Assembly (NCBI GenBank): GCA_932521025.1
Contig: OW051473.1
Location: 6,200,001 to 6,264,000 of the forward strand
Length of the DNA: 64,000 nucleotides
Direction: 5' to 3'
From: Oscheius onirici
Lineage: Eukaryota > Nematoda > Chromadorea > Rhabditida > Rhabditidae
The notes beneath the pieces are model-generated. The model made no database searches. It worked only from the letters and a program-made list of their open reading frames with translations, and was not told the origin of the DNA. Below are positions 14,401 to 28,179 of this stretch, in pieces (the first letter of the stretch is position 1; every line of letters begins with the position of its first letter). A program made the position numbers and the translations under genes.

Positions 14401-17400
14401 TTGAACCGTCTAAGTGTGTCCGTCCGTATGAAGCCTCGACCAGGCTGGCCTGTTTAACCACTTGTGGTCTTCTGAAAGTAAATTTACAGAAGCCGAAGTT
14501 CCTCACCACAACGTCAAACAACTACCACTGGCTCCAGCAGTCTTTCCGTCATCTCTGCTCAGTGTGGTGCCTGCTATTGTTGAGCTTTTAGACGATTCAC
14601 AGGTGGATTCAACTGGTGTTTCTGGTAAATATATCTGGCCTTTACTATTGAAAGAAAATTTAGTGAGTGACGTAGCCAAAAAGACCGTCTGGACTTGCAT
14701 TGTGGAAGAGCCAACTCTGTTCTTTCGACACTTTTTGGAGAAGCTGACTAATCGGGACAGACAGGTACGGATAAAAAGAACTCCACAAAGAAAGATTGAA
14801 ATTCATACATTTCAGCACTAACATTTCTTATTTTTCACACGAATAGCTTTTAATTTTTTTGCACGCGTGCCAAATTTCAGGCGGTGGCGCCAGAGTTCCG
14901 GCCCACTGATCACTACGTAAGTTAACACAAAACTGGGTATACTAACAGTTAACACCAGTGTAGCGAACGGCTTTATATGCATGTGTTTAATTGAGCACGA
15001 GTATTTTCATAAATGAGAAATGTTGAACGAGAATGACGGAAGTGAACCGAGGTTTTAATATTGTTAGACCAGCATGACATAGAAACGGGATTTGAATACT
15101 TTAGTTTGGCTAGCAGTGAATAACATCTGATTTTAAGGAATATCTCATGTCCCTTCTCCGGAGAATGATCTTGAGATTTCATCCACTCCCAACGCAAGTG
15201 GCTCAAACGCTCTTGAACTATCTGGTATCTACCATTTGTGAATTTTATATCTTTCTTTTCAGTTTGGATTCGTTTTACACTTTGTTCGACCTCCACAGTG
15301 TGATGGATCAGAAAAAGCTCTGGGACTTGCATTGTCGCTGACCTGGATCCTCGCACCCAATGTTCATGGTCTGTACTTCAAGGACTTGAAGCAGTTGCTG
15401 AAAAGAAGCCAGCTTGATGTAGAAAACTTTATAAAAGTTTAAAAAAATTAGCGTTTAGCAAGCTCTTCTGATCACTGCTCATGTCCCATCGGCGAAGAAG
15501 ATTGTTGTCCACGGTCCAGATACGGGTGAAGGAGGCATTCCTAGCCAGTTTCCTGTACACGAAGACACACAGTTTCAACAAATTCTTACCGACAGTTTGG
15601 AGTTTTTCAACATTGAAGATGATGTCAACAGCTATTACTTGACCGATAGTAAGACGGGGCAAATTCACTTGCCTGCAAGTTACGTCAGGTACATGTTTGT
15701 TAATCAAGTTCACACTGTTTCATTCAGAGACTTCTACTTTTTCCATCGCTCTGATTATCCACAACTGTCTTTGATCAGAATTGAGCAACCAGAAGCTTCG
15801 AAACGAATGAAGCAAATGGCTTTTTCGCAGAAGTTTATGGAAGTCGGAAAAGTTCTGCTCACTCACAACATCTTGAAATACAGTCCTCAACATGTGGTCA
15901 GTAGACAAGATGGGTACCGTGAACAATGCGAATTTAGATCGCTCAGAGAATATTTTTTCTTCACGATGAACTGACCCATCTACCTTCATTCCCCAGAAAG
16001 AGTCTCGAAACATCATTTGGCCTTCATAATGGAGAATTGGGAGATCAGCTGAAGATTCTAGAGGCAATTCACAAGTTTTCCTGGTCAAACTTGATCAGTG
16101 ATATGTTCGAAAAGATGGAGAATGCATTCATGTTTGCCGATCTACACTTATTCATCAATGTTGTAAGAACATTTCCATCTACCGTATTCAACTTTGCTAT
16201 CAGATCAACGGTATCATGATTCTGCACTGTGAAGATCTGCTCATTCTTCGACGATGTGCAGCCACCTACATATCCATGTGCATACATTTCAACTCGCTCT
16301 TTGCAAGCCAGGTTCGTATCAAAAAGAAGTTTCTAAGTATTCTATTACAGGGTTTCTTTCTGATCATGCCAACCATTCTCCGGTGTTACAGTCAGCGTCA
16401 GACCAATAGAATGTTTTGCTCTGTGGTGGAATTTCTCTGTCGGCAGTTCTACCTCCTTCACAGGTAGAAAATTTGAAAACTTTGCAATTTTTTCGTTTTA
16501 GAAAACCATTTCTACTGCAAATGTGCGGTTCCGTCGCAAATATCTTGGATACCACAAACAGTGATTTTGAGATTAATCCGATGAAAGTCAAAGCAAAGGT
16601 TTGTGAAACAAAAAAAACCTGAAATGTCAACCTTTTAGTACTGGTACTATCTTCTACGTTCGATGGAGAACATGGGAGACGAGAACGACCCACTTGACAT
16701 CTTGGGCCTTGTCCCCTATGAGAAGCCTTTGCGGGCTTTGGATTTGTGCTACAGAGACGATCCGAACACCTTCTCCGTTCTAACCGACGTCTTTGCCAGC
16801 TGCATCTGTGTCTGTGCCTTTGCTCCAGAAAGCAAAAGAAGTTATCACATGCTAGTAGTCATGGCAGCTTTACTTCCACACATGATCAAGCAAATGGAAC
16901 TGGATACTGTGAACCAGGGAAACACTGCCAATGCAGCTAAGATGGAGGTAGCACAATGGACAACTCTCTGCGTTGAAATGAAGGCCTTGATAAACAGCTG
17001 TGATGCACTTGCCAGGTACCTCTCAAGCTCGGAGTTTTGCTACTAGCATTCAGAGGTCCACAAAGAGCTTTCGAGCTTGGTACATCCTCGGAGCGCGGGA
17101 AATCCTTCATGGCCGATTCTCCTCAGTTTTTCGATCCGCCGACAACAAATGACGACGAGAACACAAGACCTTATCATTTGTACGTTTGCAGCTTAAATTT
17201 TTAGAAATAACTAAGTTATAGAAGAGAGAAACGTTCTGTAGCAGTGGGATGGGAAGCCGCAGAAGTTGAAGAACAACAGAAAGAGCAGTTCAGAAGACCA
17301 AGAGATATCACGCTTTGTCTAGCATCCCAACTGCTAGAAATGGCTGTTCCGAGGTTGATTTTTGCTTTTGATAGTAATTACTGTGATTTTAGACTGAAAG

Positions 17401-19550
17401 AACTGACAAAGTTGTCCATGGGAGCAGAGCATGTGAAAATACCGGACGTTCTTGACCACAAATGTCATGTCAAGCTGGGAGAAATAGCGCTGACGTTGTT
17501 GAAAATCGCTCCTTATGATCTTGCAACTACATCATGTCAAGGCCTGCAGAAATATTTCCTCGTGGTGCTTCCACTAACAGACTGGTCCATTGAGAGCAAC
17601 CGCTCTGCTCTCAACATTATTCTGAGGAGGCTGGATAAGACCATCGCAAAGGTAAAGACAATGCTACAAAGACTCCCTAGAAAAGTTTTAGATTGCCAAA
17701 AAGCAGTCTATTAGAAGAAGAGTCAATTGGCAGTCACTAAGTAACTGGCTTGTCGGAATCTGTGACACATTATCAGCATATCCTTATATTGCTCATCTTC
17801 ATCCTTTGAAGGTATGAAGACACTATAAAAACCAAAAATTGAATATTTTAGACAACAACTCAGCTGTGCCTTAGAATTGTAGTGGGAGATCCTTGTCAAG
17901 ATGAAGCAACTGCAGCTGCACACCCGACTACTGTTCTTCATTCCAGTACTCCACCACCACCATTCTGTCAAGCAGTTTTGCGTCTAGCCGTCATACTTAT
18001 GCAGGCGTTAGGACAGTTTTCTTTCTCTTTGGAGTACATCACCAGTGCCGAAGCTATTGGACCCTCTGCGGATAGACTCGAGGCAGTGCTATGTCATCTT
18101 TTGATACCGCTCTTTTTGCGGATATCTAGTCATCCAAAAGAAGCATCGGTTCTTCAAGCAAAAGATCTCTCAATGTGCATCTCAGTCATGCAAAATGCGG
18201 TCTCGCCTCCCTTTGGAAAGCAGTCTGTTGCTCCACTTATGAGCACATCAACGTTGGCAACGACATTCATTCGAGGCGCTCAAGCACATGGTAAAAACTA
18301 TTATATGCCGAGACAATGTAAAGTTTAGACTTGTCAGCTAGACAAGGTTCCGTTTCGGTCACAGATCGCGGTCATTCGGCAACAGTTTCAACTCACAGGA
18401 TCGTTCGGGAGAGTGTTTGTCAGAGTGTTTACCTGGCTCTGAAGGTGCTCATGCTGTGTTTTGGCAAACTGTTGGCCACTATGTGGCCTCGAGTGGCTCG
18501 ACTGGTTAAAGGTTAATCAAATTTTATACCGGATCGTAAACTGTTTTAGATCTATTGTCAAAGAAACCCGGAGTTCAATGTGCCATATCTTTTGTGGACT
18601 TTCTACTCCATTCTGATTTGCCAATTGCTTTACTGATTCTACCAGTAATACACAACAAAGTGAAGCAAAAGGCTGCAAATGATCAGGAAAGTGCCTGGCA
18701 AGCAGAGATTTTGGAACGGATTGACCGACATCAACATCAAGTTTTGCCTATTCCAGTGATGATCAACAGATGTCAACATGAGTTGTCGCTGCTGAAAGAA
18801 GAGTTGGCCATGAAACCAATGGGTTAGTTCATTTTAGCTATCGTCCAAAAAGTAAACCAGATTCAGAACTGACACGGTCTTATACTCCAACAATGACTGA
18901 TGCTCATTCTGATTCTTCTGCCCAGTCCCTTGCACCAAGAAATGCTCCCTCGAGACAAAGTCTTGACCGTCGAGCAAGTTCTTATGGCAAGAAGACGCTT
19001 GCTGTTATGAAAGAAGGAAATGAGGGAACTATAATGGAAGATGCTGAAGACGAAAACGCGGAGGCACCGTCATCTCCATCAACAACCAAAGTGACTAAGA
19101 GCCCTAGTGTGCCGTTGGCCAAGGTACGAAAACAGACAACTTGCAATAAAAATGATTCAGCTGACTTCGCCACGAGGTAGATCATTGAGTGGCTTTGGAA
19201 TGTGGAGAAGTGTTCGAAAAAAGTCTCGAAATGTTTCAATGGAAAGCGACAGCGGTGGAGGACTGACGATGGAGATGAAAGAAATGCACAGATCGGACGA
19301 AATTGTAGTTGAAATCATTGTCTGATACTATACGATTGCTTACAGGGAAAGCCGAAAAGACGTTCCACGGAAGCTTTGGTTCTACCTCTTCATGATAGTT
19401 TGGACTCCAACAGACAACGATGTAAGGATTAAGCGTAATGTAATACAACAACTTTCAGTTGTATCCTTCTCAACACCCAAGAAGAACGGAAGGAGTGGCT
19501 ACGACGACGATGAAGATTTTCAAATATTTGAGCAGCATCAAGTAGTTTAG
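5414..19550 (+). CDS. UNC-80, NALCN/NCA sodium-leak channel complex subunit (5' exon missing)
   Basis: UNC-80 is a very large scaffold needed for function and localisation of the NALCN/NCA leak channel in neurons. The match to animal UNC80 is co-linear over the whole span. An N-terminal exon ends in PLPIQTFLWRQT (5451-5488) and joins NPFLGAKIGKLHEASC after a 40-nt intron (5489-5528). After a roughly 1 kb intron, ILHGLSPSLSDALNSISRW follows at 6597. Later landmarks are FLDVAVIRALLIIHW (about 8200), ALNIADTLL (8980), CNRGQWPEW (10827), WLKMEEGAQQTFKVPPASVDF (13950), FLEKLT (14730), KLGEIALTLLKIAPYDLA (17470) and YLALKVLMLCFGKLL (18430). Some thirty or more exons have mostly 40-60 bp introns. 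The acidic tail DDDEDFQIFEQHQVV ends at TAG 19548-19550. Proline-rich inserts (about 7260 and 8005) and a Cys cluster (about 7800-7895) lie in poorly conserved linkers. The true start codon is not identified. Identity is very likely; individual exon edges are less sure. Confidence 0.93.
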
Positions 19551-19599
19551 TGCTTATATACCTTCGCAATTTCACGGGTCTTAAAAGATATCTATAAAG

Positions 19600-19605
19600 A
19601 ATAAA
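19600..19605 (+). terminator. Poly(A) signal of UNC-80
   Basis: A canonical AATAAA lies 50 nt after the UNC-80 stop codon and is followed by a T-rich stretch, as expected for 3' end formation. Confidence 0.7.
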
Positions 19606-19953
19606 CACTTTTACTATTTTTTATTGAACACTCGGCATGGGTCTCGCCACGAAATGCCATTGTAATCGAGAGGTTTTGTGCGCCACTCGCGTTTGTTGTA
19701 AACAACTCGCAGCATCTTTCAAACTAGCTTGATTGTCATCATTTCTGTTCCTTCTCCCAGACTGTTCTGGCAAATTCGTCATAAGGAATGTACCAAAGTC
19801 ACAAAATTTGCTGGGCGTCTGGACGTTTATAGAATTTTGCACTTTGTCCAGCTTTATCTTTATCATTGTTTGGCTACAGTCCAGTCGAGGTGCTATTTGT
19901 TCTGCCAAATCTCTTCTTTCTTCTTGTCATATCTTATTCGATCTTTTTTGTAG

Positions 19954-22201
19954 ATGGATATCGATAGAGAAGATGGAGGAGCAACATTCCTCAGCATAGT
20001 GTTGTTCACTGCCGTAGGAGGAGTCGCTCTCTTTTTGCTTAGGTTGGCTGTTACAGTTTCTTTTAATTTAGATGGTCAGGCGCTATTTCAAAGGAGGACA
20101 GTTTACTGAACGAGCCTCGGCCAAGGGCAAGGTAGCTGTAATAACTGGAGCCAACAGCGGCATTGGACTGGAAACCGCGAAAGCTCTGAATATGGCGAAA
20201 GCCAAGGTAATTGGGGATCGCAACTGCTGCAAGAATTATTTTTCAGGTGTATATGCTGTGCCGTAGCGACAAGAATGCTGAAGAAACAAAAATTGAACTT
20301 GTCAAGGTATTGAATGTTTATTTACCGGTATGGGTCCATATCACTGTTATAACGAAGCTCATTCAAGTATACGTCGAGAGTGTCTGCAGCTTGAGCTCCA
20401 AATTTAACTAAACTGACTCCTGTAGATATTGAAACTGCCAGAAGGCAAAGAATTCCTATCCGTTTCGGTATCGTAGTGGTCAACTTAGCGGAAACATGAG
20501 GTCGTAATATAGGAGAAACTACAGACGACGGTAGAGGAATAGGTTTAATTCTTTTAAGTTCATTCTTAATATAGATCTGTTGTAAAATAATTATAAGACT
20601 TACTTTATAAGGTGGAATAATTTGAAGATTTGAAGACCAGGGTCTGGTGTATATCCGCGATATGACATCAGGTGTCTGAATGGTGAGATGTCAGCTGAAA
20701 ATTTCTTTTACAGGCTGGATGCGATGCTTCGAGACTAATCTACGAGCATTGTGATCTCTCCAGCTTCGAGAGCATTCGCGAATGCGCCAAGAATATCTTG
20801 AAAGGTGAGCAAGAGACTCAATACACGCTTAATTTGTACATTTTAGCCGAATCAACAATCGACATCTTGATCAACAATGCCGGAATTATGTTCTACCCGA
20901 AATTCGAGCTGACTGCTGATGGACACGAAATGACATGGCAATCAAACTACCTAGGTGAGTGGGAATGGATGGAAAAATTGTTTTTGTTATTTTATAAAGA
21001 TCTTGTGTGCGTTTCCTTACGGCCAAGCAGCTGTTAGCCTACCCGCAGACTAATTTTTCATGATAGGCTTTATTTAGAGAAAAAGATCTGGACACCCGGC
21101 AGAATGAGAATAACTTGTATTGAACTACTTTTTTCGCCAATTCTATACAAGCGATTGTTATCGTATCGATCTTTCGCCTCGGTTTGTTTCCAAATTGCTT
21201 ACTATCGGGCCACGTTGTGAGAGACTTATAGATAACAAGAGAAGCGGTATAGAAACTTACAGGAATGTTTCATAGAAATTTTGTTTGAACAGCATATGCT
21301 CGCGTGGGGCCGCCGTTGCCACCGAGGGAATCCCTATCTCTCGTACATATTCATGAGACTAACCAAATAAGAAGATGCGATGGAGAAATGAGTCTTTCCA
21401 CTGACGCTTTTTTAAAACCTGCTAGCACAAATACTCGTTCTAGTCATGTCTTTCCTTGTTTCACAGCAGAAACAAACAAATGGTGCTATGTCTTAAGAGT
21501 TTTTTTTTGAAAAAGCAAGGGTCCATTGCAATGAAAAAAGTTTGAAGGTCCATTTCTTCTCACCGAGCTGCTTCTGCCCGCCATCATTAAGGCTGAACAT
21601 GGAAGAATCGTCATTGTATCTTCAAAGCTCCACAAAGACTTTAAAAAGAACATTGACTACTCAATCGTAGACACCAAGAAGGGTTACGGGTTCCTGGAAC
21701 CGTACAACCGCAGCAAGCTGGCCAATGTATTATTTACAGTTACTGTTTCAAGAAGATAATGTTTTAGGTTATGCACGCTAGAGCCTTGACCCATCAACTC
21801 CGCAAACAGGGAGTTCACAACGTGACGGTCAACTCCCTTCATCCCGGAGTCATTGTCACCAATCTCAGTCGTCACATGTTCTTTGGACGTGAGCCATTCA
21901 AGACAATCGCTCGTCCATTCAGGTAGATATAGCCTTTCATTTTTCTATGAGTCATTTTTTCCAGTTGGTTAGTAACCAAGACTCCTCGTGACGGAGCCCA
22001 GACTTCCATTTTCCTCGCTCTCAGCTCAAAGGTCGACCAAATTTCCGGCAAATATTTTGCGTTAGTTCTCTCGGAAACGAAAAACTTACGTACCCTTTCA
22101 GTGACTGTGCACTAGCCACAGAAAACGAGGTTGCTCGTGATAACCAAGCATGTGAGGACCTGTACAACTACAGTCTCGAAGCTACTGGAATTTCCAAATA
22201 G
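19954..22201 (+). CDS. Short-chain dehydrogenase/reductase, retinol dehydrogenase-like
   Basis: An NAD(P)-dependent oxidoreductase of the classical SDR fold, closest in appearance to RDH11-14 and WWOX-type retinol dehydrogenases. The N-terminus has a hydrophobic stretch ([10 protein letters not shown]) that probably anchors it in the ER or another membrane. The Rossmann motif TGANSGIG is at about 20139, DILINNAG at 20862, the catalytic serine in VIVSSK at about 21612, and the YxxxK motif as YNRSK at 21703. HPGVIVTNL follows at 21841, and the stop TAG is at 22199-22201. The exon pieces are joined by small introns plus a roughly 400 bp intron before 20714 and a roughly 590 bp intron before [12 protein letters not shown] (21549). 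The usual GHFLLT is GPFLLT here. The splice from exon 1 to the exon at 20072 is uncertain; donors at GTAGGA or GTCGCT both keep frame. The ATG directly follows an acceptor-like TTTTTTGTAG. The substrate cannot be inferred. Confidence 0.88.
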
Positions 22202-22324
22202 ATCACAGAAGAATATTCATTCGAACAACAACAATTGCAATTTTACTAGTAACGCGGTGTGTTTGGAAGCTGGTTAAACCTGGAGCTGTAAATGTATTGG
22301 TAGCTTGATATGACGATGATAAGA

Positions 22325-22330
22325 AATAAA
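22325..22330 (+). terminator. Poly(A) signal of the SDR gene
   Basis: AATAAA lies 124 nt downstream of the SDR stop codon, in the short gap between this gene and the convergent globin gene. Confidence 0.55.
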
Positions 22331-22510
22331 GATACGTGAAAATAATAGGATAGGAGTGAACGCATACAGCTATCAGGTAGCAAAAGCGGAAAATACAAAT
22401 TTGTTGACACGAAAAAGAACAGGTATGAACCCATGTTTCCGTTGTGTAATTTGACCGTTTCTTGAACAGAATAAGTGATTTGGAACAAGCTCGAATCCTA
22501 CTAGGCGGAA

Positions 22511-24074
<1,564 letters not shown>

Positions 24075-24084
24075 TGTTCGACTG

Positions 24085-27000
24085 AAAAACTTTTTTTTTG
24101 CAATAGGTATGAGATGTAAAGAAGATAGGTAACAAGAGAAAATTGATTGAAAAGAGTCTGATTACGACTCAATTTCTAGAAAAGCTGGTAGCATATGGAT
24201 TGTGAGTGTAGAGTAGAGGAAGTTTTTGGAGCAGGTCATGTGAATACTGATGATGAGTTGTCATGCAATCCTGGAACGGATTATTACTACTTTCTGATGT
24301 CCAGAGGACTGAATACACTGGAGCATATGTGTGAACTTCAGACGAGAATGATTGATTAAGTCTACGCTTTCAATTAATCGCTCAGAGCCGTCAAGAGAAA
24401 CAAAAACAAGGCTAGTTTGGGTGGCAGCAATTGCAATTCGGTCGTGTTTTGGGGCTCTCCGGAGCCCGCCAGATAATGGCCATTGGCGCGTAAGACAGAG
24501 ACGATTGCCAACTCTGGACCTTGAAATTCGAAAAGAATAGACGCCCTTAGTCTTCAAAAAAACGTGCTGAAAAATCGAGCTGATCGAGAAGGCAGCGGGG
24601 ATTATCCGGGATATTAAAGCCGCTGCTCGTTTCTCCTAATATGTGAATGCTGAGATAGAGAATGAGAGCGCGTGAATTAGAAATTCAAATGCTAGCCGGT
24701 TTAATAGGCCGAAAAAAAGCGATAATCAACGTTTCTTGCCACCATGTGAACCCACTACGTTTAGAAATGCAAATTGTTCTGAAAGACGGAGGCTGCTATT
24801 AAACCGGAAGATCATCTGGGAAATTGGATGGACTTTTCATTACACTTGCTACACAAATACGGCCACGGGTGGCATGCTGGGAATGCATGCTGAATGAGCT
24901 AGGCAACAAAACAAACGGCAGAGCATACTGCCACAGAAATTGAGTACTCCTTGTTGCCTTAGTATTGCGCAAAAAGCGTATAAAGAAGCCCAGCAGCAAT
25001 ATTTTGATAGTGAAACACATCTGATGGGATAAATTCGCCCATTGGGACTCCGGAAGGTGCGCACCCACATCCGGCAATGCCACTCTCTTTCACGTAAATC
25101 ATTTCTCAGAGGTATCAGCGTATTAACATTCTCAGGTTATTCTCGGTGTGTCTACATCATTTCCAGCCGTTTTTGCCTGTTCGTGAAATTCCTAGTCCAC
25201 GAGATCGAAGCGATCACAATCCCGAGGAAATGATAACCTACTGGAAACGGTGTGACGACACGCAACCCACATGAGATTGAAAAAGAGGGAGACGGAAATG
25301 GATGGATATATCGTCTATCAGTATTGAACCTAGAGTAATAGGAAAGTAATAATTAATGTCAAAACATATGTGTACGCCTTGGCGGCAGGCTCTGGAAATC
25401 AAGAAGTAATGCTCAGACGATCAATCTTTTCGCAGGAAGAAGAAAACCAGATGATGTCTCGAAGAAACGGTTTGCTTCTTTGATGTTTTGCTACTGGTTT
25501 CTTTGAGTGAATAGGAATCACGCGCTTCTTTTCAGATAAGAGGGGAATCCCGAGCGCACCTCATTAGGTGGAATGGGTTGAAGAGAGTGCAAAGGAGTAG
25601 TGATGAAAAAGGGTTACGGGAAAAACAGAAGAAGAGTTCGAACTAGAAGAGGATGATCGTCGGAGCGGAACAGAGTGGCCGGAAGACTAGCTGACGTCGT
25701 CGGAGAATCGCATTTCGCGCTGTCAACAAGGGCACGTTCAAATGAGCTTCTGACTCTGTACAGCTTCGATAAACTGACTGAATAGGACGCCTTTTGACCA
25801 GACATCACAATGTTGCCGTGCACACAGCTCTGCAAATGTGAGATCGGGAGAGGGAGATTTTTCGCATTGCAGACAGAATTGAAAAACATACGCGGTAATA
25901 AATTATATACGAGCTCAAAAACAACCAGAATATATTCAAGAGTCTATAGTGTATGTGTTTAAAGATGTCTACAAAATTGGACACACATTAGAATATTACA
26001 TTAGACTACAGGTATTAATCCCCTGTTTAATCCGTACGGACCAGAAGTACAGAGGAGTGTCGGCTACATGTGAACCGACAAGATTACGGAAGAAAAAGGA
26101 AAGTATAGCGTGTGAAATGGTAATTAAAAATCGTCTTCTGTATCCCAAGAAGATTAGCCTAGAAGCCAAACAACCACCACTAGGCCAAAACTCAAAGTAG
26201 GAAGTCCTTCAGTTGCTGTTGTTGACTATGCTACACATTTTTTAAAGCATTTGCGTCAACTGAACGAACAGACCACGATACGCAAGAATTGCAAATGGTT
26301 TCCTGTCGCAGCCTTTTGAATGTTGTGTCATTGTTGCAAATGTTGAGAGAAGATAATACTCGGTGGATCTGAATAAAGCTACTCTGGCTATCTTTTAACG
26401 GAGGTGGATCTATTCTCCAAGGAACTCTCTGACGTAATCAGTTTTCTAGCTAATAGCGCTAATTGTATCTTCTTTGAGAAGAGAGTAGATGAGGTGTCAA
26501 GAGAGATGCGATGAGAGGCAACGGTGAAAAAAGAGCGACGGAGCCAAACCACCATTAGGAGGTGATGAATGGAGCCGTCTAACAGTCAGAGGCAACAGTA
26601 GGATTGTCTGAGATACGTGACGTAAAGGTCCTTTGAGAGAGTGGGACTCATTTCTGAGATTAGACCTCGAAACGCCTCCGTGAACATGTTAGAGTATGCG
26701 GATATAACTGAATAGAATCTGCTGAATGGCAAGCAGCTCAACAATCCAATTTCCTCTGTTAGATTGTTAAAAATGCAGTTCACAACCCGAAAAAGCCATG
26801 CCGAAAACAATATTTCCATATTGCGGACAAGCATCCGCTATCTGGCCTTTCTCGTCCTCACAATGTCGATGAAAAACGAGCGAAAGGTGGACAAAGTTAA
26901 TTTGTCTTGCTCAATTTGTTGCCAGTCAAAAATAGGACCGCCGTCAATTGCTACACACTCGCGTCAATTAAGGGCCAACAGGCTTCCGAATACTGAGATG

Positions 27001-28140
27001 AAGTTGAAGGAGTCGCTGACAGCAATGATGTCGTCTGTTGCGAGACAAGGGTTGCACTACTGGCTCAGAAAAGAGGCATTTATCGAACAATTTGTCAGCT
27101 CGCGGGCTAAGAAACAGATGCTACAAGTTGAGACAGAAGGACCTTACACAAAAATCACGAGGGTTCAAAAGAACTGAAGATAGGGAAAGTGTTGTCGGAC
27201 AGTCAAACATTTGTGTATTTTGCACTGTTTGTGGAGGATCGTTTACACTCGAAATGAACAGCGGCGCGCGAACGGGCATCTCAAATACATTAGGCATTTC
27301 TTGATCTGCAATTGGAAGGTAACAAAGATCAGTGGATTGCAGACAGGGTTTTGTCATGCGCCCATCTAATTAAACACGGATAAAACTAACGGACAGTCCT
27401 TGGGACACGTATATCTGTTTGTGATACACGGACTGATCACTCCCTCCCGTTTTTCAAGTACCTGCAGTTTTTCGTGTGATGCCACGGAACAACAGTGGAC
27501 TTTGTAGCTAAATTAGATGAGCCATAAAATGTATTAAAGTAAATACCGCTAAAAGAACAGATGATAGACGGCTGCTCGTGTGAAACAGAGAAAGCGCCAA
27601 AACAGAAGCACTTTTGGGTTTCAGAATAGCACCTTCAACCCAGGGTTGGTGAGCACGAGCAGCTCGCTCGTCAGGCGAGTTATAGAACTCTGCTCGCTCG
27701 TGCTCGGCTCGTAGGCGAGCAAGAAATCGCAAAATGCTCGTGCTCGTGGACGAGCAGAGCTAAAGCATCGTTCTCTTATTTTATTGTGATCGTTATCTTA
27801 TTAATATCGACCAAATTTTTAAGTTTCAAAAAATACTTCTTCTGACGAAGTCCAAATCTTACTCCAATAACTAATTTTCTCTTTGGTCTCTAATAACTTT
27901 AACCGTCACGAAAACGAAAGCCAGCAAAACTGCAAATTTTACAGAACTTTTTTGTATTTTTGTTCGTATTCGGTGCTCATTGCTGGCTCGTGGAGCGAAC
28001 TTTTGAAAGTGACGAGCGTTCGGGCTCGGACGACTGGTCACAATTTTCTCTTTTCCAACAACTGTGATTCTTTGTTTGGGTGTGAGGAGGAAAGTCACCG
28101 TCTCCGTGAAAAACTATCTGTCATATTCGTCATTGTCTTG
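24085..28140. other. Intergenic region, no recognised gene
   Basis: About 4 kb between the 5' end of the globin gene and the secreted-protein gene. It holds scattered open frames of up to 137 codons (26764-27177, +) without recognisable similarity or convincing splice structure. It is the likely promoter region of both flanking, divergently arranged genes. A GCTCG-rich repeat patch lies at about 27645-27762. Confidence 0.5.
27645..27762. repeat. Degenerate GCTCGTGCTCG / CGAGCACGAGC repeat patch
   Basis: The pentamer GCTCG and its complement CGAGC recur more than ten times in about 115 bp, in both orientations. They form several overlapping imperfect palindromes such as GAGCACGAGCAGCTCGCTCGT and GCTCGTGCTCGTGGACGAGC. 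The flanking sequence is ordinary AT-richer DNA, so the patch stands out. A weaker echo (GGCTCGTGGAGCGAAC, GACGAGCGTTCGGGCTCGG) occurs at 27984-28030. It could be a hairpin-forming simple repeat or a cluster of binding sites. Confidence 0.6.
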
Positions 28141-28148
28141 TATAAATA
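28141..28148 (+). promoter_or_regulatory. TATA box of the secreted-protein gene
   Basis: TATAAATA sits 39 nt before the ATG at 28180. With transcription starting about 25-30 nt downstream, the leader would be only about 10 nt long, consistent with a compact, strongly expressed secretory gene. Confidence 0.6.
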
Positions 28149-28179
28149 GAAGTCTGAAAAGATTGAAACTGCGCTAAAA

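Noticed and set aside
26764-27177. 137-codon plus-strand open frame in the globin/secreted-gene spacer
   Set aside because: No recognised motif, no splice partners and no start context; left as non-coding.
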